Positions 1-8,854 of a stretch of DNA of 64,000 nucleotides are shown here, piece by piece. Position numbers and translations under genes: made by a program. The notes beneath the pieces are model-generated. The model saw only the letters and a program-made list of their open reading frames with translations, searched no databases and was not told the origin of the DNA. Numbering within the stretch: position 1 is the first letter of the stretch; each line of letters begins with the position of its first letter. Location of the stretch: NCBI GenBank assembly GCA_043720395.1, contig JAYSSR010000081.1, positions 1 to 64,000 on the forward strand, in the 5' to 3' direction. The stretch is from JANOYY01 sp043720395 (lineage in GTDB: Bacteria > Actinomycetota > Acidimicrobiia > Acidimicrobiales > JANYDT01).

Positions 1-95
1 ACCGCAACTGCGGCTCAGAAAACCCGGCAGGACGACGACCATCGATCATGAACGATCACACTACGCGACCCCCGCCAACAATTGTGCGACTGTAC

Positions 96-136
96 TAGTC
101 ACAGGGAAGAAGTTAAGTAGTCACAGGGAAGAAGTT
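96..136. repeat. 19-bp direct repeat upstream of glpK
   Basis: The 19-base unit tagtcacagggaagaagtt occurs at 96-114 and again at 118-136, with a 22-base period (two helical turns). It lies about 155 bases before the glpK start. The spacing would suit a tandem operator, but it could equally be a simple duplication. I see no gene in 1-290. Confidence 0.6.
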
Positions 137-290
137 GTCACGGGCGGCCGCTCCGACCGCTGAAACCGCTTACCCGGCCAGCGTAGTTGTCGCCGCCCCG
201 GCCACGACACCCGCGTGCGAATTCTCGCTCCCAACACGAGAACGCGCACACGCGACCCGAAGACGGCACCGCCAGCTACCCTCGCCGACC

Positions 291-1811
291 ATGAGCGACA
301 GCGTCCAGCCCTTGCCCTGCCCCGTTGTTGTTTCGATCGACGCCGGCACAACCGGCGTCCGCGCGTTTGCCGTGGACGAGCAGGGGACGCCGGTCGGATG
401 GGCGTACCGCGAGTTCACGCAGTATTTCCCGCGCCCCGGCTGGGTCGAGCATGACGCCGACGAGATCTGGTCCGTCGTCCAAGCCACCTTGCACGAACTC
501 CTTACGGAGCGACTTCCAGACGGCACCACGATTGCCGCGATCGGCATCACGAACCAGCGCGAGACGGTGATCGCGTGGGACCTGCGAACCGGACGTCCGC
601 TGCATCGAGCGATCGTGTGGCAGGACCGCCGCACCGCCGGAGCGTGTGACGCGCTGGCTGAGGCGGGCCACTTGCCAACCGTACGCGCGCATACGGGGCT
701 CGTGCTCGACCCGTACTTCTCCGGCACGAAGATGGCGTGGCTGCTGACCGAGGGCGGCGTCGTGGACTCCCCCGACCTTGCCCTCGGAACCGTCGACGAC
801 TGGCTGCTGTGGAACCTGACGGGCGGCGTCGACGGTGGCGTCCACGCGACCGACCCCTCGAACGCGTCACGCACGATGCTCTACGACATCACCACTCGAC
901 GCTGGTCCGACGAGCTGTGCGAACTGCTCGGCGTCCCCCGTAGAGCGCTCGGCGAGGTGCGACCCAGCAGCGGACGTTTCGGCCAAGTAAGCGCGCAGAT
1001 TATCGATGGCGGGCTGCGAGGCGTTCCGGTGAGCGGCATCCTCGGCGATCAGCAGGCCGCGCTCTTCGGGCAGGCGTGTGTCGAACCAGGCATGGCCAAG
1101 AACACCTACGGCACGGGCAGCTTCGTGCTCATGAACATCGGCCCGGAATGCCCGCCACCGACCGAAGGACTCCTCACGACCGTTGCCTGGGATCTCGGTC
1201 CGAACGGTGGCTATGCGTATGCACTGGAAGGTGCCGTCTTCATCACCGGCGCTGCGATCCAATGGCTGCGCGACGGACTGCAGATCATCGAAAAGTCAGC
1301 GGACATCGGCCCGCTCGCGGCAAGCGTCGACAGCACCGACGGCGTGTACTTCGTGCCCGCCTTCACCGGCCTCGGGAGCCCCTACTGGGATCCGTATGCG
1401 CGCGGAACAATCGTCGGCATCACCCGCGGCACGGGGCGCGCGCACATCGCTCGTGCGGTCGTCGAGTCGATCGCCTACCAAGTGCGCGACGTCGTCGACG
1501 CGATGACTGCCGCATCGGGGACGCCACTCGGCGAGCTGCGCGTCGATGGCGGTGCTGCGGTGATGGACCTGCTCCTGCAGCTGCAGGCCGACCAGCTCGG
1601 CGTGCCCGTCCGCCGACCTGTCGTCACCGAATCGACGGCACTCGGTGCGGCGTTCGCAGCCGGGCTCGCGGAGGGCGTCTGGGGATCAACCGCGGAAGTT
1701 TTGTCGAGCTGGCGCGAGGCCGAACGCTTCGAACCGCAGGAGCAGGCCGACGTGTCGCACGCGCAGTGGACCCGGGCAGTCGAACGCAGCCGGGGCTGGG
1801 CACGGGAGTAG
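291..1811 (+). CDS. glpK: Glycerol kinase
   Basis: ATP-dependent phosphorylation of glycerol to sn-glycerol 3-phosphate, in the cytoplasm; FGGY carbohydrate kinase family. The 506-residue product has the usual length. The N-terminal phosphate-binding motif is DAGTTGVRA. Glycerol-kinase hallmarks follow: ITNQRET, VWQDRRTA, YFSGTKMAWLL, TDPSNASRTMLYD, the catalytic-Asp motif GDQQAALFGQ (Asp about residue 253), and a C-terminal DGGAAVMDLLLQLQAD segment. The ATG at 291 is chosen because homology to the family begins about ten residues later; the frame stays open upstream but encodes unrelated Arg/Ala-rich sequence. No strong ribosome binding site is visible. The gene stands alone and converges on the ACT-domain gene. 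Confidence 0.95.
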   Translation: MSDSVQPLPCPVVVSIDAGTTGVRAFAVDEQGTPVGWAYREFTQYFPRPGWVEHDADEIWSVVQATLHELLTERLPDGTTIAAIGITNQRETVIAWDLRTGRPLHRAIVWQDRRTAGACDALAEAGHLPTVRAHTGLVLDPYFSGTKMAWLLTEGGVVDSPDLALGTVDDWLLWNLTGGVDGGVHATDPSNASRTMLYDITTRRWSDELCELLGVPRRALGEVRPSSGRFGQVSAQIIDGGLRGVPVSGILGDQQAALFGQACVEPGMAKNTYGTGSFVLMNIGPECPPPTEGLLTTVAWDLGPNGGYAYALEGAVFITGAAIQWLRDGLQIIEKSADIGPLAASVDSTDGVYFVPAFTGLGSPYWDPYARGTIVGITRGTGRAHIARAVVESIAYQVRDVVDAMTAASGTPLGELRVDGGAAVMDLLLQLQADQLGVPVRRPVVTESTALGAAFAAGLAEGVWGSTAEVLSSWREAERFEPQEQADVSHAQWTRAVERSRGWARE

Positions 1812-1847
1812 CGCATCGCCGCACTTCCGCTTGCGTGCACCAGAACC

Positions 1848-2513
1848 TCAGCGAGCGCCCACCAGCGCGGCCCAGCGGGCATCGGCGATGCGGGCAAGGG
1901 CCGTCGCCTGACGCCGCTCACGGGAGCGAAATGGGCGTCCGGGGCGACCCATCACCAGCGTCAACTCGGCGGTTCCAAGACTGGCCCAGGTGACGTCGTA
2001 GGTCGGGGCGTCGAGCGAGCCGGCACCGCGCGGTGCGAGCGACGATGACGCTTGACTGCCGGATACGAACGCTGCCAGCCACGGGCTATCAGGTGGACGT
2101 CCGAACGACGCCAGCGGCACCGGCGCGTCGTGGTCGAAAACCACCGTCCAGGCGCATTCGAAGTCCGCTCCCGCGCGACCTGCGAGCGCCTGCAAAAGAG
2201 CCTCGACCGAGTGAGCCTCCACGAGCGTGATCGCCGTTTCGAGTGCGTCGAGGCGAGGGTCGTGGGTGACGCCGGAGAGGGGACGGATCTCCTCCACGTG
2301 GACTCCGTCGACCTGCTCCAACTCGCGGGTGAGCAGCGCAACAAGATCGTCGCTCGGCAGCTCAACGATCAGTTCGTCGATCGCCTGGTTCGCGCCCCGC
2401 TCAAGGATGTCGATACCGACGAGGTCGCCCCGAACCGCACCAATCCGGCTCGCGATGGCACCGAGCGCGCCAGGCCGATCAGGGAGCCAGACCCGAACGA
2501 CAAAGGTAGTCAC
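1848..2513 (-). CDS. ACT-domain protein
   Basis: A 221-residue protein opening with an ACT-type ligand-binding domain (TFVVRVWLPDRPGALGAIAS, then GDLVGIDILE, roughly residues 1-75). Family knowledge: ACT domains bind amino acids and regulate enzymes, or stand alone as small sensors. The remaining two thirds are not recognised; no catalytic domain is attached. The gene lies only 12 bases after the acyltransferase gene on the same strand, so they are probably co-transcribed. Function unknown beyond likely small-molecule sensing. Confidence 0.75.
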   Translation of the reverse strand: MTTFVVRVWLPDRPGALGAIASRIGAVRGDLVGIDILERGANQAIDELIVELPSDDLVALLTRELEQVDGVHVEEIRPLSGVTHDPRLDALETAITLVEAHSVEALLQALAGRAGADFECAWTVVFDHDAPVPLASFGRPPDSPWLAAFVSGSQASSSLAPRGAGSLDAPTYDVTWASLGTAELTLVMGRPGRPFRSRERRQATALARIADARWAALVGAR

Positions 2514-2525
2514 GACTGCGAGGTG

Positions 2526-3248
2526 CTAGGCAACAGCACGCGACGGGCCAACGGTGCGGACCATGGCGACGGGCGCTTCCGGCAGGGCCTCGGTGTCGGC
2601 ATTCTTCTTCGGTGCATAGTCGTTCACGTAGTCCTGCCCGGACAGCTCGCGGAGCTCGTACATGATCTCGTCGGTGATCCGGCGCAGCGTCATCGGCTCG
2701 TCGCGCTTCGCGACGTAGCGATCGAAGCGCATCGGACGCGAGAACTTGATCGTGATGGGGGACCCGAAGTTGGGTTTGCGTTGGCCGATCGGCTGGGCCT
2801 CTCGGGTACCGATCATCGCAACAGCAACGATCGGTGCCCTCGTATCGAGCGCGAGCCTGGCGACGCCGGTGCGGCCCTTGTACAGGCGTCCATCCGGCGA
2901 CCGCGTGCCCTCCGGGTAGATGGCGAACACCTCGCCGGCATCGAGCACTTCCTGGGCGGACTCAAGCGCCCGCAGCGAGGCCTCCCCGCCGCCGCGCTTG
3001 ATCGGAATCTGACCCATCGCACGGAAGAACCATGCAGTGCGACGCTGCTCGAAGTATTCGGCCTTTGCCACAAACGTGACGCGGCGGTCCAGCATCAACG
3101 GCAGAAAGATCGAATCCGAGAAGCTCAGATGATTGCTCGCGAGTATCACGGCACCAGTGGACGGAACGTGTTCGATGCCTTCGACGCGGATCTTGAACAG
3201 CCGACGAAGGATCGGTCCGAAGAGCGCTTTGATGATGCGATACGCCAT
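2526..3248 (-). CDS. 1-acyl-glycerol-3-phosphate acyltransferase (PlsC-like)
   Basis: Membrane-associated lysophospholipid acyltransferase, 240 residues. The acyltransferase block I motif is NHLSFSD (NHx4D), and block III contains YPEGTRSPDG. A PIKRGGG segment and a late region rich in basic residues also fit the family. It probably transfers an acyl chain to lysophosphatidate in phospholipid synthesis, though the acceptor cannot be read from sequence. ATG start at 3248. It is divergent from the TetR gene across about 140 bases, which could be the shared control region. Confidence 0.9.
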   Translation of the reverse strand: MAYRIIKALFGPILRRLFKIRVEGIEHVPSTGAVILASNHLSFSDSIFLPLMLDRRVTFVAKAEYFEQRRTAWFFRAMGQIPIKRGGGEASLRALESAQEVLDAGEVFAIYPEGTRSPDGRLYKGRTGVARLALDTRAPIVAVAMIGTREAQPIGQRKPNFGSPITIKFSRPMRFDRYVAKRDEPMTLRRITDEIMYELRELSGQDYVNDYAPKKNADTEALPEAPVAMVRTVGPSRAVA

Positions 3249-3389
3249 GGGGGCATCGTACGGCCAACGACCGGACGCGCGTCGGTTCCATGACGAACGT
3301 CACCGTGCGTTCACACCGTTGACGTATTCCTGCCGCGCTCCACAAGGCGCGAATGGAACAAATGACAACGTTTCCCTAGCCTGCGTCCA

Positions 3390-4025
3390 GTGGATGAGCG
3401 ACGCTTCACGCCAAAGGGGAAAGAGCGACGCGCCCAGATCCTCGACCGTGCGGCCAAACTCTTCGCCGACAGGGGATATTACCTCACCTCGGTGGCCGAC
3501 ATCGTGGCCGAGTGCAACGTCGGGAAGGGCGTCTTCTACTGGTACTTCGAGTCGAAAGAGTCGCTCTTCACGGAGATCATCCGCGAGACACAGCTCTCCC
3601 TCCGACGCCACCAGGCCAGGGCCATCGGGTCGGAAACAGACCCGCTGAAGCGAATGGAGAACGGTCTGTACGCCACGATGGAGTGGTACGACCGGAACCG
3701 ACACGTGTTCTCGCTCTTCCAGTTCGCGACCGCAGAGTCGGCGTTCGCGCACCTCATCATCGACGGTGCCGAGGTCGGGATCAGCGACACGATGCGCCAC
3801 GTCAAGGACGGCATCGCGTCCGGTCAGATCCATGACGGCGACCCGCTGATGATCACCTACGCCATTGTCGGCGTGACCCAGGCGCTGGCACGACGGTTCC
3901 TCGCCAGTCCTGGCCTCGGTGTGACGCCCGAAGAGGTGGCCGCGGAAGCCACCGAGTTCGTGATCCACGGACTCGGCCATCGCACGGGCGAGCGCCGCCG
4001 ACCCGCATTGGTGCATGCCAACTGA
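3390..4025 (+). CDS. TetR family transcriptional regulator
   Basis: A 211-residue repressor-type protein with an N-terminal helix-turn-helix: AAKLFADRGYYLTSVADIVAE followed by NVGKGVFYWYFESKESLF (residues 20-65), typical of TetR proteins. The C-terminal helical part (80-200) would bind an effector; its ligand is unknown. GTG start at 3390. It lies divergent to the acyltransferase gene, so it may control lipid genes, which is inference from position only. Confidence 0.88.
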   Translation: MDERRFTPKGKERRAQILDRAAKLFADRGYYLTSVADIVAECNVGKGVFYWYFESKESLFTEIIRETQLSLRRHQARAIGSETDPLKRMENGLYATMEWYDRNRHVFSLFQFATAESAFAHLIIDGAEVGISDTMRHVKDGIASGQIHDGDPLMITYAIVGVTQALARRFLASPGLGVTPEEVAAEATEFVIHGLGHRTGERRRPALVHAN

Positions 4026-4049
4026 ACCGAACTGGTCTGACCGGCGACC

Positions 4050-4508
4050 TCAGGCGGCGGGTTCGTCGAGTTGCTCGACGCGGTGCTTGAGTTCGCGAAG
4101 GGCCGTCCCGATGATCTTGCCCTCGGCACGGCGCTTCACGAAGCCGGGGATCGGCACGACCAGTTCGACAGACAGGTGGTACGTGACATCGGTCGTGCCA
4201 TCGGGTGCCAGCTCAAAGATGTACGTGCCATCGAGCGCACGCATGATGTCGCCCTCGATGAGATTCCAGGCGATTCGTCGACTGTCCTCGTCGTACGCGT
4301 AGTGCAGCACGTAGCTTGCACTTCGGCCCATCGCTGCGACGCGGAACCCGACCTTCGTGGCACGTCCCCGATCGTCGCGCTCGACAACGATCGACTCTTT
4401 GACGTCGGGGGCCCATTCGGGGTACCGCTCAAAGTCGAGGGCGACGTCGATGCAACGCTGCGGCGACGCTGCCACGTTCAGATGCTCAGTTGCGTGCTCG
4501 GTGGTCAT
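4050..4508 (-). CDS. SRPBCC (polyketide cyclase/START-like) protein
   Basis: A 152-residue protein with the SRPBCC fold signature: VAASPQRCIDVALDFERYPEW near the N-terminus, then alternating strands and a long C-terminal helix (GTALRELKHRVEQLDEP). Members bind hydrophobic ligands in a cavity; this group is often annotated cyclase/dehydrase but rarely has proven activity. It converges on the TetR gene and lies downstream of the mannosyltransferase gene on the same strand, with a 114-base gap that could hold its own promoter. Confidence 0.85.
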   Translation of the reverse strand: MTTEHATEHLNVAASPQRCIDVALDFERYPEWAPDVKESIVVERDDRGRATKVGFRVAAMGRSASYVLHYAYDEDSRRIAWNLIEGDIMRALDGTYIFELAPDGTTDVTYHLSVELVVPIPGFVKRRAEGKIIGTALRELKHRVEQLDEPAA

Positions 4509-4622
4509 GGGGAGGTCACTTCGGGGGTAGGCGCGGTTTCCGCGAGTTCACGGTACCGCGACGGACATCGTCGATGTGTGACGGGCACTTTAGGGCCGCG
4601 TCAAGCCCGCGATCGTTTCGGA

Positions 4623-5759
4623 TCACCCGAGGGACCGCAACGTCTCCAGCAGACGCTGCGCCGTCAGCTCGTGCGTGCACTCCTCGACCGAACGACGACG
4701 AGAGGACTCCTCCATCTCGGCACGGCGTGTGGGGTCACCGAGGAGTGCGGCAATCGTCGATGCGACGGCATTCACGTCGCGGGGATTCTCCACGACCACA
4801 CCGGTCTCGCCGTCGATGACTGCCTCGTGCGAACCGCCGCTGCGGCCCGCAATCTGTGCGACGCCGCTTGCGGCCGCTTCCAGAAACACGATGCCAAAAC
4901 CTTCCTGCTCCAGTCCGGCCCAACGGTTGCGGCACAGCATCACGTAGAGGTCGCCGCACCGCAGAAGCCGGGCGAGATCATCGTCCGAGACACGGCCGAG
5001 GAAGCGCACGTCGACGGTTGGGTGGCGTCGAGCGATGCGTTGGAGCCGGCCGAGGTCGCGACCCTTCCCGCTGATCGCCACGGTGAGGCCGGGGTGGGTG
5101 GGTGCAAGCTGCGAGGCAGCTTTGAGGAGGACGTCGCGGCCTTTGCGCGGCACGAGCCGACTCGTGCTGACGAGAAGCGGTCCGTCCACCGGGAGTCCGA
5201 GATGCGCTCGTATCCACCGACGTTCCGGACCGTCTGCAGGGTGGAATCGGTCGATATCAATGCCGGGGGGAACGACCGTGCTGGGCAGCGTCCGCCCGGC
5301 CGCGTGCTCCGCCTCGGCGAGCGGGTACCCGCCCGCCGCGATCACGTGATCCGCTTGTTTGAGTACGTGCGCGAGTAGCTGCTTTGTGCCCGGCAGACGT
5401 CCGGGCACGGTCACCTCGGCCCCGTGAAGCACGACGGCGTAGCGGAGGCCGTGGCGTCGTTTGAGCCGCGGGCCGAGCCACCCGACCGGTAGCGCCGGGT
5501 CCAGGATCACGAGGTCGGTGCCGATCTCGCGGGCCAGCGCCACGATCTGGCGTTCCAGGATGGGGGTGGGCAACAGCCAGCGCTGACGGGTGCGGACGAT
5601 CCGCATCGGGGCGGCGGCGTCGAAGTCTCGGTCGTTCGCGTAGGGCGTGGTAAGGACCGTCGCCTCCCCCACTGGCAGGCGACGCCACAGCTCCCACAAA
5701 TACGACTGGATGCCACCGATCTTCGGGGGAAAGTCGTTGGTCACGAGCAGGTGCGTCAT
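4623..5759 (-). CDS. GT4 glycosyltransferase, PimB-like mannosyltransferase
   Basis: Probable GDP-mannose-dependent alpha-mannosyltransferase acting on phosphatidyl-inositol mannosides or related glycolipids at the inner face of the membrane. The 378-residue GT-B protein begins THLLVTNDFPPKIGGIQSYL, the acceptor-side glycine-rich loop of PimB/MgtA proteins. The donor site shows STSRLVPRKGRD and the EGFGIVFLE (E-x7-E) motif. The ATG at 5759 matches the family N-terminus; the longer frame upstream runs through a palindromic repeat and is not coding. The acceptor is not certain. Confidence 0.85.
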   Translation of the reverse strand: MTHLLVTNDFPPKIGGIQSYLWELWRRLPVGEATVLTTPYANDRDFDAAAPMRIVRTRQRWLLPTPILERQIVALAREIGTDLVILDPALPVGWLGPRLKRRHGLRYAVVLHGAEVTVPGRLPGTKQLLAHVLKQADHVIAAGGYPLAEAEHAAGRTLPSTVVPPGIDIDRFHPADGPERRWIRAHLGLPVDGPLLVSTSRLVPRKGRDVLLKAASQLAPTHPGLTVAISGKGRDLGRLQRIARRHPTVDVRFLGRVSDDDLARLLRCGDLYVMLCRNRWAGLEQEGFGIVFLEAAASGVAQIAGRSGGSHEAVIDGETGVVVENPRDVNAVASTIAALLGDPTRRAEMEESSRRRSVEECTHELTAQRLLETLRSLG

Positions 5760-5808
5760 GCGGGCGTCGAGGCTACCGGCCGGTCCGTCGACAAGCAGAC
5801 CCCCAGGT

Positions 5809-5881
5809 CGCGGTACAACCGGCGCGCTTGCGGTGCGTTCTGCGCGCCCGCATGCACCGCGAACGGGCCGGTTGTACCGCG
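5809..5881. repeat. 73-bp palindromic repeat, copy A
   Basis: Outer arms cgcggtacaaccgg (5809-5822) and ccggttgtaccgcg (5868-5881) are perfect inverted repeats. Inner arms gcggtgc (5830-5836) and gcaccgc (5854-5860) are nested inside. The same 73-bp architecture is found at 7069-7141 and 24235-24307. It lies between the mannosyltransferase start and the queG stop. Confidence 0.85.
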
Positions 5882-5928
5882 GACGGGCGAGGTTGGCTGC
5901 CCGCGCAGCGGCCTGTGCGGGTGATTGT

Positions 5929-6975
5929 TCACCGGAGCACGGAGCGGCGTTCGGCGAGGCGGGACATGGCCCACTCGGCGGCGTGGCGGACGCCCTCGTC
6001 GCGGTGGCTGCGGGCACCATCGACCACGGCCAGCACCGATTCGTCACGTGGGTCGGCGACGTTGCCGAGCGCGAGGAGCGCGTTGCGTCGAAGGGTGCTC
6101 GGGTCACGTTCGGGCAGGTAGAAGCGGCCATGACGCCCCAGGATCGTGCCGTCGGTGTCGGTTGCGAGCGTCAGCAGGTCGGTCCACGGCTGCGCTCCTT
6201 CATCGGCAGGTGGGGGCGAGTCCTTGCGGTCGGTGCGCCGGTTCGGCGGGCACACGTCCTGACAGTCGTCACAGCCGTAGATGCGATCGCCGAGCGCCTC
6301 TGCGAACTCTTCGGGGAACACGCCCGGACGCTGCACGAGCCAGGCGAGGCAGCGTCGACCATCAACCACACCCGGTGCCACGATCGCAGCCGTCGGACAC
6401 CCGTCGATACACCGCACGCACGTGCCGCACCCATCGTCGAGCGGCGTCGGATTGGTCGGCAGCGGCGCGCTGGTTACGACGCTGCCCAACACGAACCATG
6501 AACCCCGGCCGGGCAGCAGCAGGTTGGCGTTCTTGCCGAGCCAGCCGATCCCGGCTCGGTAGGCGGCGGCGCGATCGACGAGCGCGTTGTCGTCGGCCAC
6601 AACTCGTGTGCGCCACCCGTCCTTGCGGAGCCGGGTACCGATCGCGTTGAGCCCGTCCTTCAGCGGCGCATAGTGGTCGACCCATGCGTAGCGAGCGATG
6701 CGTCCGTTCGGCCCGGGTTCCGGCTCCGCAACGTCGGCCCGACGGTACGAGCGCGCGGCGACCACCAGCGTCCGCGCGTTGGGGAGCAACGCTGCCGGCT
6801 CGGTGGACCTGGCGGGTTTTGCGAAGGTGAACTTCATGCCATAGTGCAGACCCAGCGAGACCCGTCGTTCGATCTCGACGCGGGCCTCCGCGAGCGGCTC
6901 GACCGATGCGAACCCAACCGCGTCGAGCCCGTTCGCGAGGCCGATGGCCGTCAATTCCTCTGCCAGGGCAGACAT
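5929..6975 (-). CDS. queG: Epoxyqueuosine reductase
   Basis: Catalyses the last step of queuosine synthesis, reduction of epoxyqueuosine to queuosine in tRNA anticodons, using cobalamin and two [4Fe-4S] clusters. In the 348-residue product the cluster motifs are CGTCVRCIDGCP, a lone Cys (RRCLAW) and CDDCQDVCP. The cobalamin/active-site region ADDNALVDRAAAYRAGIGW and GKNANLLLP is typical. C-terminal HEAT-like repeats (LRRNALLALGNV) bind tRNA. I prefer the ATG at 6975, preceded by ggagg; an in-frame GTG at 7017 would add 14 residues. No other queuosine genes are present in the window. Confidence 0.92.
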   Translation of the reverse strand: MSALAEELTAIGLANGLDAVGFASVEPLAEARVEIERRVSLGLHYGMKFTFAKPARSTEPAALLPNARTLVVAARSYRRADVAEPEPGPNGRIARYAWVDHYAPLKDGLNAIGTRLRKDGWRTRVVADDNALVDRAAAYRAGIGWLGKNANLLLPGRGSWFVLGSVVTSAPLPTNPTPLDDGCGTCVRCIDGCPTAAIVAPGVVDGRRCLAWLVQRPGVFPEEFAEALGDRIYGCDDCQDVCPPNRRTDRKDSPPPADEGAQPWTDLLTLATDTDGTILGRHGRFYLPERDPSTLRRNALLALGNVADPRDESVLAVVDGARSHRDEGVRHAAEWAMSRLAERRSVLR

Positions 6976-7068
6976 TGCCTCCGCCGACGAGTCGGTTGGT
7001 GGGCGTCGACGGGTCACCTCCCCAGTATCCCGCCCTCGCAGTGGCCGGGTCGGTTCGCTACTCGACGT

Positions 7069-7141
7069 CGCGGTACAACCGGGCCTTTCGCGGTGCATTC
7101 GGGCGCGCGCGATGCACCACAAGCGCACCGGACGTACCGCG
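7069..7141. repeat. 73-bp palindromic repeat, copy B
   Basis: Same length and layout as copy A. Left arm cgcggtacaaccgg at 7069-7082 and right arm ccggacgtaccgcg at 7128-7141, with two mismatches between the arms. Inner gcggtgcat and atgcacca segments are conserved. It lies upstream of queG, close to its start. Confidence 0.85.
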
Positions 7142-7162
7142 TCCTTGCGTGAACCAATGCTC

Positions 7163-7193
7163 CGCGGTACAAGCGGTACGTTCGCGGTGCATC
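7163..7193. repeat. Half copy of the palindromic repeat
   Basis: Only the left half is present: cgcggtac at 7163-7170, then aagcggtacgttcgcggtgc at 7171-7190. No matching right arm follows, so this looks like a truncated copy 22 bases after copy B. Confidence 0.65.
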
Positions 7194-7433
7194 AATCCCG
7201 GACCGGTCGACACCGGATAGGCAGTCGGGGAACAGTATGCGGCGGTCGCGAGACGATTTCCGGGCGGACGATGGGCACGCCTGTCGACGTAGCCAAAACT
7301 CGTGGCCTTTCTCGTGAGCGACGAAGGCGCATGGATCACGGGCCAGGTCCTCAACTCGGAGGGCGGATTCCGCCGCAGCTCATAAGCCGATTCCGAGTCC
7401 GTTCCAAATCCGGGATAACGCCGCCCACTGGTG

Positions 7434-7796
7434 TCAGCGGCGAGCGGCGAACGCAAGCGGGCGCACAGCGTAATTCGACGCTGGGGCCAAGCCGCTGTGC
7501 TGCAGGAGCGACAGCGTGTCGATCTCGTCGTTCGACAGTTCCACTCGGCGAATTGGCGGGTGGGCGACGTCGCCGGTATCGAGCGAAAGCAGGAACGCCA
7601 CAACACAGTCCGTGCACGACGACGTGTCGAGCATGACGCAATCGCTGCACGAGATCGCGCGGAATGGTTGGTCGATTTCGCGATGGTAAGCATCGGCCAC
7701 CTCGATCGGGGTTCGTGCCCGAAGGGTCAAGACCGACCCGGACGGGTGACGGCGGATGGCGGTCGAGGCGGCAGCGGGGAAGATGCGCGTGGTCAT
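7434..7796 (-). CDS. Hypothetical protein with paired Cys motifs
   Basis: A 120-residue protein of unknown family. A central CSDC and a following CTDC, twelve residues apart, could bind a metal or form disulfides. No signal peptide or membrane segment is evident. The ATG at 7796 is chosen because it gives a 22-base divergent gap to the methyltransferase gene at 7819; the longer frame would overlap that gene. Codon usage resembles the neighbours, but the call rests mainly on spacing and the cysteine pattern. Confidence 0.5.
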   Translation of the reverse strand: MTTRIFPAAASTAIRRHPSGSVLTLRARTPIEVADAYHREIDQPFRAISCSDCVMLDTSSCTDCVVAFLLSLDTGDVAHPPIRRVELSNDEIDTLSLLQHSGLAPASNYAVRPLAFAARR

Positions 7797-7818
7797 GGAA
7801 CCAGTATCCGGAGGGGGT

Positions 7819-8709
7819 ATGACAGTATCCGGGCCCGCAGCGAGAAATCTCATAACTTCCGCGATCGGGCAGGCTGAACGCGTGCTCCCCGACCTGGTTT
7901 CCCTGCTGCTGTGCCCGTGGTGCCTTTCCGACGGCCTCGTGCTCTGTGCGAAGTCGCTGGACGACGGTCGCGTCGTCGAGGGAGAGTTGCAATGTGGCGC
8001 CTGCGGCCGCTCAACCCATATCCACGAAGGGATCTGGGACGCGATGGGCCCCCACACCATGGCGCGGTCCCCGGCGCAACTCACGAACAGACTCGGATTC
8101 GTGGCGTCCGGTTACGAACGTTGGTGGCGCACCCGGTCGCTCCGACTCCTCAGCGGCCGAACGTTCCCGATCTCTGAAGAACTAGCCGAACTGGACCGAG
8201 CGCTGGACTCCGTAGCGTCGCAGCCCGGGATCATGCTCGACGTCGCCTGTTCCGAGGGTCTCTACGCCCGACACCTCGCGACCGCCCCGGACACAACGGT
8301 CGTGGCGGTGGACCACGGCATGGCGTTCTTGCGGGCCATGCGACGACGCCCCGACGCACACAACGTGTGCGCGGTCCGCGCTCCGGCGCAGCACCTTCCG
8401 TTCCGAACGGGTGCCTTCGATGCCGTCGCCATGGGTGGATCCCTGAACGAGATCGGCGACCGAAGCGCCGCTGTAGCCGAGATGGCGCGGGTGAGCCGAG
8501 CCGGCGGTCGCCTCTTCTCGATGAGCTTGACCGCAGCCACGTCGCGGCCTGGACGCTGGTTGCAGGCCCTGCTCCGTCCCAACGGCATCGAGTTCCCGTC
8601 AGCCGCCGAAACCGTCGCGTTGTTCGAGCGCAACGACTGCGCCATCGACCAGCCGACCCGAACCGACCGGGTGGTCCTGCGCCTCGCGGCGACCCGAGCG
8701 ACCGAATGA
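7819..8709 (+). CDS. SAM-dependent methyltransferase with N-terminal zinc ribbon
   Basis: A 296-residue class I methyltransferase. Residues 1-75 carry a Trm112/RlmA-like zinc ribbon with CPWC and CGAC pairs. The SAM-binding motif I is LDVACSEGLYARHLA, followed by an acidic VVAVDHGMAF strand and the post-motif FDAVAMGGSLNEIGD. The substrate is unknown; the ribbon suggests an RNA or protein substrate, but small-molecule methylases with this layout exist. The ATG at 7819 follows ggaggggg, a strong ribosome binding site. Divergent from the small Cys protein. Confidence 0.8.
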   Translation: MTVSGPAARNLITSAIGQAERVLPDLVSLLLCPWCLSDGLVLCAKSLDDGRVVEGELQCGACGRSTHIHEGIWDAMGPHTMARSPAQLTNRLGFVASGYERWWRTRSLRLLSGRTFPISEELAELDRALDSVASQPGIMLDVACSEGLYARHLATAPDTTVVAVDHGMAFLRAMRRRPDAHNVCAVRAPAQHLPFRTGAFDAVAMGGSLNEIGDRSAAVAEMARVSRAGGRLFSMSLTAATSRPGRWLQALLRPNGIEFPSAAETVALFERNDCAIDQPTRTDRVVLRLAATRATE

Positions 8710-8731
8710 CTTGGACATCGTGCACCGAAAT

Positions 8732-8836
8732 CGAGTGCCGTTCGCGCAGCCGAGCGCCGTTCGCGCAGCCGAGCGCGGTTCGCGCGCTATGCGCGGACGG
8801 CACTCGCCTGCGCGAACCGCGCTCGAACCGCGCTTG
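8732..8836. repeat. Direct plus inverted repeat region
   Basis: A 19-bp unit gccgttcgcgcagccgagc is repeated at 8737-8755 and 8756-8774, followed by a partial third unit. An inverted pair cgagtgccg (8732-8740) and cggcactcg (8798-8806) encloses it. Further complements of ggttcgcg follow to 8836. The element lies between the convergent methyltransferase and crotonase genes, so it could act as a two-way terminator. Confidence 0.6.
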
Positions 8837-8854
8837 ATCGCCCCCGAGCCCAGT

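Larger units (their letters stand above)
7018..7433. other. Non-coding stretch with palindromic repeats
   Basis: About 416 bases upstream of queG contain one full and one half copy of the 73-bp palindromic repeat (7069-7141 and 7163-7193). In the remainder (7200-7433) I see no convincing gene, RNA or promoter; open frames here read through the repeats and have no family features. Confidence 0.6.

Noticed and set aside
135..290. N-terminal extension of glycerol kinase
   Set aside because: The frame is open, but the encoded sequence is Arg/Ala-rich and unlike the family; homology starts after the ATG at 291.
5760..6131. N-terminal extension of the mannosyltransferase
   Set aside because: It reads through the 73-bp palindromic repeat and overlaps queG; the family start is at 5759.
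7018..7128. N-terminal extension of queG
   Set aside because: It reads through palindromic copy B and produces a peptide shared with other repeat copies, not with QueG proteins.
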